Below, one piece after another: positions 47,810 through 59,714 of a DNA stretch of 64,000 bases; the first letter of the stretch is position 1, and each line of letters opens with the position of its first letter. The notes under the pieces are model-generated. The model had not been told where the DNA came from. It did not search any database and saw only the letters and a list, made by a program, of their open reading frames with translations. Both the position numbers and the translations under genes were made by a program. This DNA is from Oryzias latipes (Eukaryota > Chordata > Actinopteri > Beloniformes > Adrianichthyidae). The stretch lies in NCBI RefSeq assembly GCF_002234675.1, contig NC_019879.2, positions 27,526,773-27,590,772 of the forward strand, read 5' to 3'.

Positions 47810-49840
47810 AGTTTTTATTACGCGAAACACTGTAATCTAATAGCTTTATTAGGTCCTCAACAGCTACATAAGTTTCATTTATTCTAGAAAAGACATATTT
47901 TTGATTATTATTGCACCGATTTGACATGCAAATCCTTATTTAAACACAGTTTTTTGCACGTTATGCCACAATTAATGGTGATTCCACCACAAATCCTAAC
48001 AAAACTCAATCTATTAGCCCATTTCTACATTTTTTAGCTGGAATTATAAAAAATCAGACCCAATATGTCAAACGTTCAGGAAACGAAAGATGGATCATCG
48101 TAAAATGCTTGAGGTTTGAAATAATCTAGATAATGAAGACAAATCAGTTTAATCTTTATTTGGTTCACGCAGACAGACCTGCAATGATAATGCAGCCAGA
48201 CCCATGTATTGCAGCTGAATAAATGCTGAAAACATGTATTGCAACATGTTGCATCTAGCAGGATGTGTTTAATGCAGCTGAGTAGCTGAATGATGCATTT
48301 AATGCACCAGGTCACATTATTACAGCTGGTCACATTTAATGCAGTCAGATGCATTTAATGCAGCAGTGTTGCCAAATATTTAAGATTTTAGTAAATTTCT
48401 TCTTTTGATCAACTAATACTGCTGTTTTATTGTTTTGAGAACTTGTTGTGACCTGTGGTTTGGAGATTAAGTTGCAATGATTAAGGGTTGGGGTCGTGGT
48501 GGCGGGCGACATGGCCCTGAAATAAGGGGACACCTCCCTCAAAGATCTGCCCAGCACAGTGCGATACAACTCCATGTAACCTAAATAAGGACTAATTTGC
48601 AGCTTTCAAACCCTCCCAGCCTAAAATTTCAAGTGTTTTTTTTTTTTGTTGCTTTTTTCCAGAAAGATGAGAAAAGTTTTTTGTTTGCGGTTAAAGCGGT
48701 CACCGTGAACACAGAGTCTAACAAATACGGAACAGTGACCACTCGCTAACCTGCTCATTTGTGTAGTCTGTGCGGTCATTGGAGCATTTTGCAAGCCTGT
48801 CTGCCTCTGTGCTTTGGTGGTTTTTCTGCTGGTTTTGACAACAGCGCACCGTCTTTATATTCAGTTTTCTAGGTGCAGAGAAATCCTCTGTGAAATGCCC
48901 ACTTTGTTTGCATCCAAAGCAAACCGTCTTCCCGACCGCCTCATTGTTGGTGCGCTAAAAGGGAGACAGACTCTGTGGCAGAAAAGGCCTTAATGACCAA
49001 TTCCAGCTGAATTAGTGGTGCTTTTAGCAATTCACCATATTCTGTGGAGCTTCAGGCGGCTCATTCACAGGAGACCATCATTTCATTACATCTGGACTGA
49101 TTTCCATAATGCAACATCCATCCAGCGGCTTCACCTCTAACCTCACAAATGATCCACTATGGACTGATATTAATCAAGTCCGTCAGGCTTCTCCTTAATG
49201 CTTGGCTCTCTATTGTTCACGCAGGTCTTTTGAAGCTGACACACATCAGATTGAACCGTTTCTTCTTTAAAGTTCTTTATAGTTCAATTAAAGATCGTCG
49301 TTAGGGTTTGAGAATCTGCGTTTCAATGCAGTTTGAGAGCTGTATTCATCTTAAAGACCATCAAAGATTTCTTTTTTCATCTGAACTTCCTCGTTGGCAC
49401 AAACACTTGTTTTCTATATACATTGATCCAACGTCATTGAATCTGCATCATCCAACGTCCCTGAGGAGCATGGCAGCCCTGCGGCACATGAATCACCGGA
49501 GTCTCTCCTACAGTTTCCAGTTTTCTCCACTTGTTGCTCCTGACGAAGTTGGAGGTTCTTTTAGAGCGGCGAGCCAATCTTCAAGGCCCTTTATCCACTG
49601 AAACACGCTCTGCTTGTCAGTCATTCTCAATCCATGACTGTTTATCTGCTTTTAGACGACTAATTGCAGAGATAGTGTGCTTGGAGAAAGCGCGCACACT
49701 GCTGTCCTTGTACTGAGAAAACATCCATTAAATCTACAGAAAAGACTTGGAAAATGTTTCTGCCAACATGCAGTGCAAACAGTAAGAGCAGTCAAACTCT
49801 GCATGGACAGTAAGTTCAGTCCACCTTCATGCTGCTGGGA
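47810..49840. other. Non-coding DNA, possible conserved element
   Basis: No gene recognised. 48190-48365 has a degenerate local repeat of AATGCAGC-like words. 48690-49260 is repeat-free sequence with words such as TTTGCAT, TTAATGACC and ATTAG, a look often seen in conserved developmental enhancers; unsupported without comparison. Confidence 0.35.
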
Positions 49841-49842
49841 TG

Positions 49843-49945
49843 GTTCAACTCCAGGCCTGGAGGGCCAGTTTGTTTGTATGATTTCCAGATATCCAAGCCC
49901 TTCTCATTGATTACTGATTACCTGTTTCAGGTGATCAAAGGATCT
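49843..49945 (-). repeat. Truncated copy of the 172-bp hAT MITE
   Basis: CCAGGCCTGGAGGGCCAGT, ATGATTTCCAGATATCC and CTGATTACCTGTTTCAGGTG match in reverse complement the element at 60091-60262. The outer tips and target duplication are lost. Confidence 0.6.
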
Positions 49946-49949
49946 GAAT

Positions 49950-50350
49950 CTCAGACTATAGAGACCTCACATAGATCATAGTATAGAGATGATGACTAAA
50001 GGGGTCCAAACAACAAACGTTTGTTTGAAAGACAGAAGAAAAATGTTCTGTGAACCAAGGGGAAAATGTTTGTAAAAACAGATTTAAATGTTCATAAAAT
50101 TAAAAATGTTATCAAAACCTTTACCTTTATTCTTTTAGCTGTGATCCACTTAGCTGGGGTCCGGTCTAAGTTTAATATAGTCAGTTTGTTAATTCAATTT
50201 AGTATTCTCCTGTTGAATTCTATGTATTCATGATCCTTTTGATTTTATGTTTTACTTTTTCAATTACCGATACGAAGCCCATCAAGACGACTGTTGTTGT
50301 GAATTTGGGCTATACAAATAACATTGAATTGAATCCACTTCTGTCAGCCA
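49950..50350. other. Non-coding DNA, no gene recognised
   Basis: AT-rich; TTGGGCTATACAAATAACATTGAATTGAA near 50307-50335 resembles a common fish repeat tail, but it is too short to call. Confidence 0.35.
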
Positions 50351-52579
50351 TTGGTAACCATGGCCGGCCCTCCCTATACGCGAATTACGCAGCCGCGTAA
50401 GGCCCCCGTCACCAGCAGGGCCCCGAAGTGGCGACAAAAATTAAATTAAAAAAGACCCAAATCTGGCAACCCATTTCATAGAACTTTCTTACCAACGTGT
50501 GCTCTGAATGTTGTGCAAAAGAAAGTTGCCTGCACTTTAATGATCCCCCCTGTCAGCACACATGAACCAATTTGGCAACCCAAATAATGACGTTACACCA
50601 TTTAGCAACGATTGGTCAACATAATTGCATCTGAGTCTGGCACGGTGTGCATTTACGAGCGCATTTTGTTTCAATAAAGTTGGGGAAAAGAAAAAAAAAC
50701 AGCACATTTTGTCACGCTGATCAAAGCGACAACAAGAAAACGTCATGCCTCAGAGACTTTATCCACCACCAGGAGCTAAAAAAAGATAAAGAACTTCAAC
50801 ATCAATCACAAGGTAAGTTTGGAGGATGTTGGGGCTTTATTTTTACATTATCCAGCATTTCTGTGCAGCTGCGCAATTTACGTAAAATACGAAGCGATCT
50901 GAGGTGAAGTTTGCACATAAACGACCCCGTTTGTCGTAATTTCCCATGGAAAACTCGAAAATAATTTTGATACCCAAGTTTCCAAGATGAGGTTGGACAT
51001 GACCTTTCTAAAACGGCGGAAAGTAAAGAAAAGTAAATAATGACAACTATATGGTGGCTGAAAAATGTTTTAACTCACGTTATCGTTTTGTTTCATTGTT
51101 TTGCTAACACATATTTAGTGCGTTCTGCATTCTCCGGTTTATTACAGCATAAAAACTGCTGTTTATCTGTTATAGACAGGTGGTCAGGTAGTCTGAGTTT
51201 TACAACAATGAGTGTGTCATAAATCTTGCATTGGCATGAAATATGGAGAATAAAAACTACCAAATACATAGGAAATAAAGGTTCTCATCTATAAATGACA
51301 AACAAAATAAATGTACTAATTTTAAAATTATGAACATACAAAATAATACAAAAAGAAGTGTATAAAAGGCTTATATTTCCACTTATTCTCAAATTAGTGT
51401 TCACGTTTTATTATTTATAAGTAGGTACATTTATTTCTTATTTGTATTTTGCAGTTTTGGTTTTACATAATGATGATGTTTTGCACAGTTCCGTCTCAGC
51501 CGACAGTTTCTTCTGCTCTCAAAAAGCATCAAAAGTATTGGAGGTGGTGCAGCGTCCACATCCCAAGATGTTCCTGACTTCACTGAAGATTTCATCTCAG
51601 GTAATTTTAAAAGCATGTAAAGTAATAAAAAAAACAGTGTCTGCATAAACCCTTTTTTTCATAAACAGCAGCTGAAGAGTATGGAGCTCCAAACTGTTCA
51701 TAATTAAATTAATGAAATATGACCTTATGCAAATATACAATCAAACAATAAACCTCTCATAAATATATCAAAAGATCATGAAATTGTGAAAAACCTGCAC
51801 ACAGATTTTAAATGAGCCACTAAAGTATTATTAGTATTCTGCTAAAGATATTTTATTAGCTTTATCATTGATTATTGTATAATAATAATTCTTGTTTTTT
51901 AGCTGCAGAAGAAACTCCTGTCACCACATCTACTGTTGAAAGGGGAAAACATTTGACTGTTTGACTTTTCACTGTTTGCTTTTATTGAAGTTCTGTCTTT
52001 TATGTTCCAGGGGCTCCAAGAGAGGCGTATATGGAAGAGGAGCCGACTGGATCCAAAATTCCACTTACCTCAAATCCAGTTGGTCCAGCTGAATGTCTAA
52101 CCACACTCTCTGATCCAGTAAGAATGGATTTGGTGCAAAGAGGTCCTTTTCAGACTGATAAAGACTCTGACTTTCCAAACTCCCCCTCATTGAGCTGTTG
52201 TTTTCTTTATGTTGGATTGTTTTATTGTCATTTGATTTGCTATTAAGTTGCTGTTTTTAATAAGTTGGAGTTTTGTGAATGTCATTTGTTGACTGCCTAA
52301 TAATACATTAAAAAATATATATCTATATACATTTGTCATTGATTTTTTTTCTTTGCATTTAAAATTTGTTTGGCACCACTTAATGTGCATCCAACATCCA
52401 GGCAATATACTGTATTCAATTATTTGGCAGCAACCATAATTCACAAATGTATTAATAGAGATATCTCATTTATATTACAACAACAGTTGCGTTTTTTGGT
52501 GCTGCTGACCAGTTAGAGGGCCCACAAATTAAATTTCGCTTAGGGCCCCCAGAAGACCAGGGCCGGCCCTGTTGGTAAC
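50351..52579 (+). mobile_element. hAT transposon, internally deleted, 8-bp TSD
   Basis: The exact 8-mer TTGGTAAC at 50351-50358 and 52572-52579 flanks a 2,213-bp element (50359-52571). The left tip is CATGGCCGGCCCT and the right tip in reverse complement is CAGGGCCGGCCCT. The next blocks are also inverted (AAGGCCCCC on the left, GGGCCCCCAG on the right). The 8-bp duplication and CAGGG tip define the hAT superfamily. Plus-strand coding relics: MPQRLYPPPGAKKR at about 50744-50785, a possible exon around 51485-51600, and LSDPVRMDLVQRGPFQ at about 52106-52155. The last resembles the segment before the TTF-type zinc finger of ZMYM1-like hAT transposases. The rest of the transposase is absent, so it is a non-autonomous derivative. 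Confidence 0.85.
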
Positions 52580-53139
52580 CACTGACTTTTATACTCTAAA
52601 AAAAGTATTTGGGCTGTAGTTGGAAAGATGAACTTTTTTACATTGATCTAACTTAATTATTTGGTTTGGTGAAAACAAATCATTTTTTGAGTTCAATCAC
52701 ATGTAGTTGTCTGACAGTTATTTTACTTTCATTCAACTTATTTCAATTAAGTTGGTGTAACTTCGGTGTGAAGCTGTCAATGCGTCATGACGTAAGGACT
52801 TACTTTGCAGTGCAAGGAATTGTGGGAAATCATTCCCTTTGCCTGTCTGGGCAGATTGGGGTTTAAGTGTGGATTTTTGTCCATGTGTTTTGTTGTCTAG
52901 CTGTTTTACTCTGTTCTAACTAGTTATTTAACGTGTTGTGTTTATTTCTTCCTGCACCATGAGTGAAAGGGAGGGAGAGGATGATGACCAACCCCCTTGT
53001 GCTGAAAGACTTTTTAGCTAATATTAAAGACAGAGTTCACAATACCTGAACTCCTGCCATGTAGTGCAAAACATTGCTGGATCATTCATATGAGGTGCCG
53101 TGTAGGACATTATTCAGAATTAGCATTCACATACACATG

Positions 53140-53635
53140 TGAAATCTCTCACACACACTAGTGAAATGCTTGTATACATACAACTGAAAATGTATTCATT
53201 CACATACACATGTGAAATCTCTCACATACACATGTGAAATCTCTCACATACACATGTGAAATGCTCTCACACACACTACTGAAAATGCTCTCACACACAC
53301 TACTGAAATCCTCTCACACACACTACTGAAATCCTCTCACACACACTACTGAAATCCTCTCACACACACTACTGAAATCCTCTCACACACACTACTGAAA
53401 TCCTCTCACACACACTACTGAAAATGCTCTCACATACACATGTGAAATGCTCTCACACACACTACTGAAAATGCTCTCACACACACTACTGAAAATGCTC
53501 TCACACACACTACTGAAATCCTCTCACACACACTACTGAAATCCTCTCACACACACTACTGAAATCCTCTCACACACACTACTGAAATCCTCTCACACAC
53601 ACTACTGAAATCCTCTCACACACACTACTGAAATT
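53140..53635 (+). repeat. Minisatellite array in left TIR
   Basis: About 20 tandem units of ~23 bp. Two unit types alternate in blocks: one with ACACACTACTGAAA and one with ATACACATGTGAAA. The second half (53495-53632) is a run of nearly identical ACTACTGAAATC units, suggesting recent expansion or homogenisation. The mirror array in the right arm is at about 56655-57000 with fewer units. Confidence 0.9.
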
Positions 53636-53718
53636 TTCGACAGAAACGGAAGGCATTTCAGTAGAAACGGAAGTTGGCTGATTATCGCGAGATAATCATT
53701 CGTCTGAATCATTCGAAA

Positions 53719-54133
53719 ATGGCAGCCGGTTGCGCAAGGAAAACCACCGAAACGTGTAAGTATATTAAAAAATATCCAGTATCTGTTGTAAAATATATTT
53801 GTAAATACTTAAGATGATGTGTTTAATATGTTATATTCCTCAATCAACAACCTAGATTGTTTTGAAGCTCATCAATTTCATTAATGCTAAAGCTAACGCT
53901 AACGCGAATTAGCGCCGAAGGCTAAAAACAAACGCTAGATATTACATCAAAAAGCAGTGACTTCTAACCGTAGTCACAAGTTATTAACACATGTTTTAAA
54001 TGTGTTCATATATGTAGGGACAGACGAGGATGAGGAAAATCCGATCCATTTGCGGATGGAGAAAGATAGCCTGTTTGTTTTCAAGCTAGCTCGTGCCAGA
54101 TGGGTAGAGACACATGATCATGATCAGATTTGA
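53719..54133 (+). pseudogene. Harbinger Myb/SANT-like protein relic
   Basis: Exon 1 at 53719-53755 starts MAAGCARKTTET and ends at a GTAAGT donor. The acceptor TATGTAG precedes 54018, and joining the two restores a tryptophan codon to give ETWTDEDEENP. That W-T-D-E-E pattern begins the Myb/SANT-like DNA-binding domain of the accessory protein of Harbinger transposons. The frame reads on through FKLARARWVETHDHDQI to a TGA at 54131-54133. A further basic, glutamate-rich segment (REEERARREEQRQ) near 54190-54245 may be its C-terminal end after another splice. The Myb core between them is missing. In intact elements this protein carries the transposase into the nucleus and to the ends. Confidence 0.6.
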
Positions 54134-54429
54134 CTTCATTTTAATAAACGGTTAATCGTTGTCGTACTGGGTTAAAGGTTTATGTTAAAGACCCAGAAGA
54201 GAGAGGAGGAAAGGGCTAGAAGGGAGGAACAGCGACAGGAGAGTCTGTTAAGTTTACTTGAGTTGAAATTATTGTTCTAAAATGTAATGCAGCCATTGTT
54301 TTTCCAATTTGTTTAATAAATGTATGAACAAAAATGAATAATTTACATGTATTATTTAAATCTGAGCTATTTTTAACAATCTTAAAAGGATTTTCATTTA
54401 AATATCAGATGTACATATTTAGAATTTCG

Positions 54430-55490
54430 TTTTATATGTTAATATTTATTTTTATACATGTTAACAATAATCCTGGTCTTCTAGAGTCATGTGTGTCACA
54501 GTTGGAGCTGAAAGGAAAGCAAAGATTTGTCCTTGCAGACGGACGTGACTCTGCTCGTCCTGCATGTTCCTGGTGTGGCTCAACATCTGTGGCTAAGCAG
54601 TCGCCTTTGCTGATGCACAGAATGTGCAGAATTGAACTGCAGGCAATGATTTTCATTGCAAAGGTTGGTTTTACTTCCAGTGCCCTCAGAAGTATTACTC
54701 TCCTCCTCATCTTTATCATGCCAAATGCTCTCTTCACAACAGAGCGTGTTCTGGAGTGGTTCTGGTTGTAACTGCCTCAATGGCATTCCTCATGGGTTCC
54801 CTGTAGGGTGTCAGCACCATGATGGGATGTGCAATGCAGGGATACCCACCATCACCCAAAAGGATCCTTCAGGTGGGTTTGTTTGATTTACATAAATTGG
54901 GCTTTTACGTAGAACCCGTGAATCATGGATTGATCCTGGATTCCCAACAAAAATATCTATAAATTTGGCATTAGAGTCACATACAGCATGCATTTTAATG
55001 GAATAAAAAAGCTTCCTGTTAAAATAACAAGCTGCATTATCTTTTAGGGCCTTTATTCTTATGTGGCAGCCATCAATGCTCCTTGTGACCCTTTGGAAGG
55101 AGAAAGACCAAGCGAGCTGCTAAAATCCAGAGGCGACTTATGGTAGTTCATTCCCACTGGGAAGCTGGGTGACCCTGCTCATCAGCTGGAGGATGCGGTC
55201 TGCCGTCCTGTGGACAACATCGCTCACGGTGGACCGTGTCATGTCAAAGACTCTGGCTACCACACTGTAAGATGTGCCACACGCCAGCCAGAAAAGAAAC
55301 ACCAGGACGTCAGTCTCCTGTGACCCCCCAGAGTGTGAGGAACCCGAAGCTGATGCTTCAGGACCATCGACCCAGATGCTCGATGGTCCTGCGGGTCAAC
55401 CGAAAATCCAGTCTTGTGTCGGACTGACCGTCAGCGTAAAGGGCCAGGACAGACACCTTTGTGTTGGTAAAGCAGTAGAGACGTGGAAGA
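54430..55490 (-). pseudogene. HARBI1-type DDE transposase relic
   Basis: Minus-strand reading, broken by frameshifts. At 55310-55141 an open segment (LACGTSYSVVARVFDMTRST) matches the helix-turn-helix region. After a TTTTAG acceptor, from about 55130, the frame runs through IDGCHIRI (first catalytic Asp), MHAVCDSNAKFIDIFVG and GSIHDSRVLRKSP. A one-base shift near 54865 moves the second Asp block GDGGYPCIAHP into another frame. Near 54730 the block expected to read V-E-R-A-F-G reads VKRAFGMIKMRRR: the catalytic Glu is a Lys. The protein ends around ALEVKPTFAMKIIACSS. Shift, stop codons and lost Glu make it inactive. HARBI1-like proteins are DDE_4 nucleases. The N-terminal exon may lie near 56000-56060 and is not clear. 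Confidence 0.75.
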
Positions 55491-57324
55491 CCCTGGAAAA
55501 TGCAACATTAATTATTTCATTGAGGAAATTAAATCACATTTTTTTAATGTTTCTATTTATTTTGATGTCTTACATTTTAGATTATGAAGTATTTATTAAT
55601 TCTGGAAAATCTCGTGGTTTTTATTTGGCTGGGTTTTTGGATTTTCATTTAAACTTTTAAAAATGAAAGTTTTTGTTTTGTTTTTGTTTAAAACAAGTGA
55701 TATGGTTTGACTCTGAATAAAAAATTCTAAACTTTGAACTCACAAGTGTTTCATTGAATTGGACTACACAACTCACTTGAAAAAGAATGTTAAACTCTTA
55801 CCCAGCAGACTGTGTAACCTTGAGCATGATTAGTAACAAAGTTTAAGTTAAAGTTTAGGTTTAACTAAAAAAAAAGCTTTAAGTTTAACTCACAAGTTAT
55901 TCTGTCTGGTCAGGGCATCCAGAGGAAATCTTCTGAGATGTCTGCTTGTCCTTGCCGTCCTGTGATGCTGCATATCTGCTCGTTTTCAGTTTGATCTCAC
56001 GAAAAACGGTTGAATTATTGCCAGGAACACGGACAGATTCATTTTCAAAGCCATTTTCAGTAAGGTGTAAGAAAACTACAGAAAAAAATGCCTCCTTGCA
56101 AGAGCCCGTTAATCGTTCAGCGGCACAAAAACAAAATAAATATTGGCATGAAAAAATAACTTGGGGGTTTATTTATGAACAAATACATTAAATCAACACC
56201 AAAGTGTTTGTAATTTAATTATTTATAAATCAGTCACGTTTTCCATGATCAGAACACAGCAGATTCATAAATAGTCTTTGTAAAATGTTCATATTTATTA
56301 TGTTTTTACTCTGACAAATAAGTGTCATTCTCCGCGTTAAATAGGAGTAGTTCGCCTCCAGACCAGGTGGTGGCGGTAATGCGCCACTTTGTTTCCGTGT
56401 CAAGCGCGTTATGAACAACACCCAAAAGAAAAAAGTACTGAGCACGGGTGTCTGAATTGCTTTTAAATTCAGAGAACTATATAGAACTATATAGTTCTGC
56501 ACTATATAGGGTTTTAGTAGTTAGGGATCAGGGCAGGAATTCGGACACAAGTTCATTTCCACTGAAATGCCTTCAGTCGAGCAACTTCGTTTCTAACAAT
56601 AAAGTAAAAAAAAAAAAAACGTTTCTACTGAAATGCCTTCCGTTTCTATTGAAATTTTCACATGTGTATGTGAGAGGATTTTGGATAGTGTGTGTGAGAG
56701 CATTTTCACATGTGTATGTGAGAGCATTTTCAGTAGTGTGTGTGAGAGCATTTCACATGTGTATGTGAGAGCATTTTCACATGTGTATGTGAGAGCATTT
56801 TCAGTAGTGTGTGTGAGAGCATTTTCAGTAGTGTGTGTGAGAGCATTTCACATGTGTATGTGAGAGCATTTTCAGTAGTGTGTGTGAGAGCATTTTCAGT
56901 AGTGTGTGTGAGAGCATTTCACATGTGTATGTGAGAGATTTCACATGTGTATGTGAGAGATTTCACATGTGTATGTGAATGAATACATTTTCAGTTGTAT
57001 GTATACAAGCATTTCACTAGTGTGTGTGAGAGATTTCACTTGTGTATGTGAATGCTAATTCTGAATAATGTCCTACACGGCACCTCATACATTCATGTCC
57101 TTCATAATGAAATAACAAGGCCAGTTGACCTAAAAACTAGCGTATGTGAGTTCAATACAACCATCGAGTGAAAACATACATATACATATATCAAAGCCAG
57201 AAATACATTAGATGAATGTGTTAATTTGAGTTGTTAAAACAAAATAATTTAAATTAAGTTGGATAAACTTAATTCAATTAATTCATTTAAGTTGGATCAA
57301 CTTTTTTCTTTTTAGAGTGTAACC

Positions 57325-59499
57325 TCTGATGTCATACACATCAATTAGGGATGGCCCTGCCCACCTAAATGACCAACCGTGCCATCCACACACGCGCACA
57401 CACACACACACACTCTCAGGCACAAAGGAATCTACACCCACACATCCTTGCGCCACATACAAACACAAATGGGTGTATAGGCAGACTCACATGCATGCAC
57501 AGTTGCCCACATGCACACACATGAACACAAAAGCTCAGACACATACCCCTGCGTGAGTGAAGTGCTGTGAGGTCCACGGCTGCTGAGGCACTGATGTCAT
57601 CAGTCATATTTATGAACATATGAACCCTACAGAGAAGCTTATTCACTATTTGATTGAACGGTTAGTGTTGTTTAAAGTTTCAATTCAACATTTTTCTTCC
57701 TTTTACAACTGTAGCATTGAGATAAAAATTACATTTTTATTATCGACTTACTTTTACTTATCAATGAAGTCCGTGCACTGCTCCTTCTGAAGAAACACAT
57801 AGATAACCTGTTGTTCCTTTTCTTTCTGTAGTTTTAAAAGTCTCTCTGTCTCCATGGAGATCACTGCCAGAGACAAACTAATTCCTGAGTTTAGACACGT
57901 AATCCTCCATTTAGAAAATGATGCTAAACAATATTAAAGAACAAGTGGACGGCTGCAGTTGACTTGCTATCACTAATTCTATTACTCTGTAGCTGCAGTG
58001 TCATACTCTCTAGGATCACCAGCGCCCTCTACCTTGAGCCAGATGGACTGCGTGCCTCACCTACTGTACTCCTAATGCGCATTTTTATCGGTTTAAAAAA
58101 AGACTAAATGTGCACAAACTGGAACCAATGTAATCAGACAGAAATAAACAAATGAAGTAATGGAAGACAAAGTGTCTTTTATGTCACGACAGAAAGACCG
58201 ACTTACTGAAGTGTACGCATGTAGGCAGTCGGAGCCTCGCCAGTTACTTTCTGGTGTGTTTTCTCGTGTGTTTGAACAGAATATTTGTAAATTTGCTACT
58301 TTTTTTTAACTAAAGAAACGTTGAAAACCCACACAGAAAAAAGTAATTATGGAGATTCAGAAAAAATACGAATATTTGATATTTATTTTTAATAATAAAT
58401 AAGTATATTCATCTTATTTAAGTTATGTATATTTTTTTTTTTATTTTGCAGGTGACTCATGTGGCTTACCTGCCTCCTCTGATTGGACGTCACTGATCTG
58501 CACATGCACATGCACACACAGGCAAATAAATAACCATAAATAACCAAATAAACAAACTTTTGAAACCTTGAAACAAACCTTAACATTAATTATTTTTTTA
58601 ATGAAGTATGAGTTTTTCTTTTAATTTTCTTATTCTCTTCTAGTGATCTCTTGATGAGGTATTTTAATTAAAGTCCTAGCCATTTAAGATACATGGACCA
58701 ATATTATTTACTTAATGATGTGATTTGTAACTGGTTTCTTCACATGTGAGCAGAAATACGACCACTTGCAGCGAGTTTGATGAAGAGCTAATGCTTCAGC
58801 CTCAGCTTTTGAGCTGTGGGGGAATTAGCTGTGTGAGTTATGCTCATCATCAGAGAAGTCGTTTGTTTCTCATGTCATCCATTGTGTTCTTCTTGAGGGA
58901 AACACTTTCATTTCCTTTTTGAAGTTGATTAACCAGCTCAGTTCACCAGGTAACGACGAGAGAGCTCATTACACAATCAGGAAGACAGAAAGCCTTTGTG
59001 GAGAAGAGAAAGCTAAAGATACCAATCCAGAGCGAACACACTCGTGTTTCTAAATACAAAACACATCCTTCTAATGTCTTTGCTGATTTTTTGTAAATAC
59101 CAACTTTTGACAGGGTGCAGCTCCTAGAGGCGCTGCATTGGTTGGTGGGACTTAAACGTAAAGCATAACTTGTCTGCCTGACGTGACCAAGCGTGTCTTA
59201 GATTTATTTTTAGGGTTGTTCTACTGGCATTAGGTCTTCTGGGTCCTTTGTGTCTTGTTGGGTATTTAGGTCAGTTTCTGCTTCCTTTTGGGAAGACATC
59301 ACAGCTAATAGTTTTCATTCATCGCAGTTGTCTCTACTGTTAAAAATTATTACTCATTATTCCTTTTCCGTCTTGCTAAAGAGTCACTTAGCCATTTATT
59401 GTGTTTGTTACAGTTTTCATGGCGGCTTTTGAGGCTTCGGGTCACACGATTCATTCTTGGTCAAAGGTTGCAAGACTGCACATGGATTTTGTCTTTGCT
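57325..59499. other. Non-coding DNA with CA-rich patch
   Basis: A CA-rich simple repeat is at 57380-57420, with related CACATGCA words to 57545. No gene recognised; frames over this patch are low-complexity artefacts. The rest is AT-rich with T runs near 58300 and 58430. Confidence 0.4.
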
Positions 59500-59503
59500 T
59501 TAA

Positions 59504-59710
59504 CCCTTGTGCTATCTTAGATGACCCCATCCTTACACTGACGTCTTCTCCCTACCATGACAAAGGTGGATAAAGATGGAAAGATTTCATTTAATCCATG
59601 GACACCAGTGAAGATCATAAATCATTGAAGATAAATATAGGTTCCGTGCACTGTCTTGTGGGGTCCAGATGACCCCACTCCTAATGTTTACGTGCCTTAT
59701 AGCACAAGGG
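59504..59710 (-). mobile_element. piggyBac-like MITE, copy 4
   Basis: 207 bp, CCCTTGTGCTATCTTAG at the left and TAGCACAAGGG at the right. The left flank is TTAA and the right flank is TTAC, one base off. Oriented like the copy at 13416. Confidence 0.83.
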
Positions 59711-59714
59711 TTAC

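Larger units (their letters stand above)
53083..57095. mobile_element. PIF/Harbinger transposon with minisatellite TIRs
   Basis: A 4,001-bp element (53089-57089) with outer inverted repeats TATGAGGTGCCGTGTAGGAC and onward. Inversion is near perfect for about 150 bp and continues through a tandem array in each arm: left arm about 53089-53680, right arm about 56618-57089. The array unit is about 23 bp, with CTCTCACACACACTACTGAA and CTCTCACATACACATGTGAA as the main variants. CATTCA directly abuts both ends (53083-53088, 57090-57095), a 6-bp rather than the usual 3-bp Harbinger duplication. Inside are a plus-strand Myb-like gene relic and a minus-strand HARBI1-type transposase relic, converging, the normal two-gene plan of Harbinger elements. 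The transposase is dead, so movement would need a helper copy elsewhere. Confidence 0.85.
52592..57320. mobile_element. Possible older host element enclosing the Harbinger transposon
   Basis: ACTCTAAAAAAAG at the left and CTTTTTAGAGTGT at the right are inverted ends of a type common in fish repeats, and both are followed inward by AAGTTG/CTTAATT-rich sequence. Removing the Harbinger element at 53089-57089 would leave about 730 bp, a plausible MITE-sized host. No target duplication is evident and the inner arms match only loosely, so this nesting is an inference. The left arm has a short ATGAGTGAAAGGGAGGG frame of no clear meaning. Confidence 0.4.

Noticed and set aside
53140..53635. Regular 23-bp repeats that superficially suggest a CRISPR array
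   Set aside because: There are no unique spacers; units are directly adjacent, mirrored at the other end of a transposon, and the genome is eukaryotic.
56448..56863. 106- and 76-codon plus frames rich in V-C-V-R-A-F repeats
   Set aside because: Translations of the minisatellite in the right arm of the Harbinger element.
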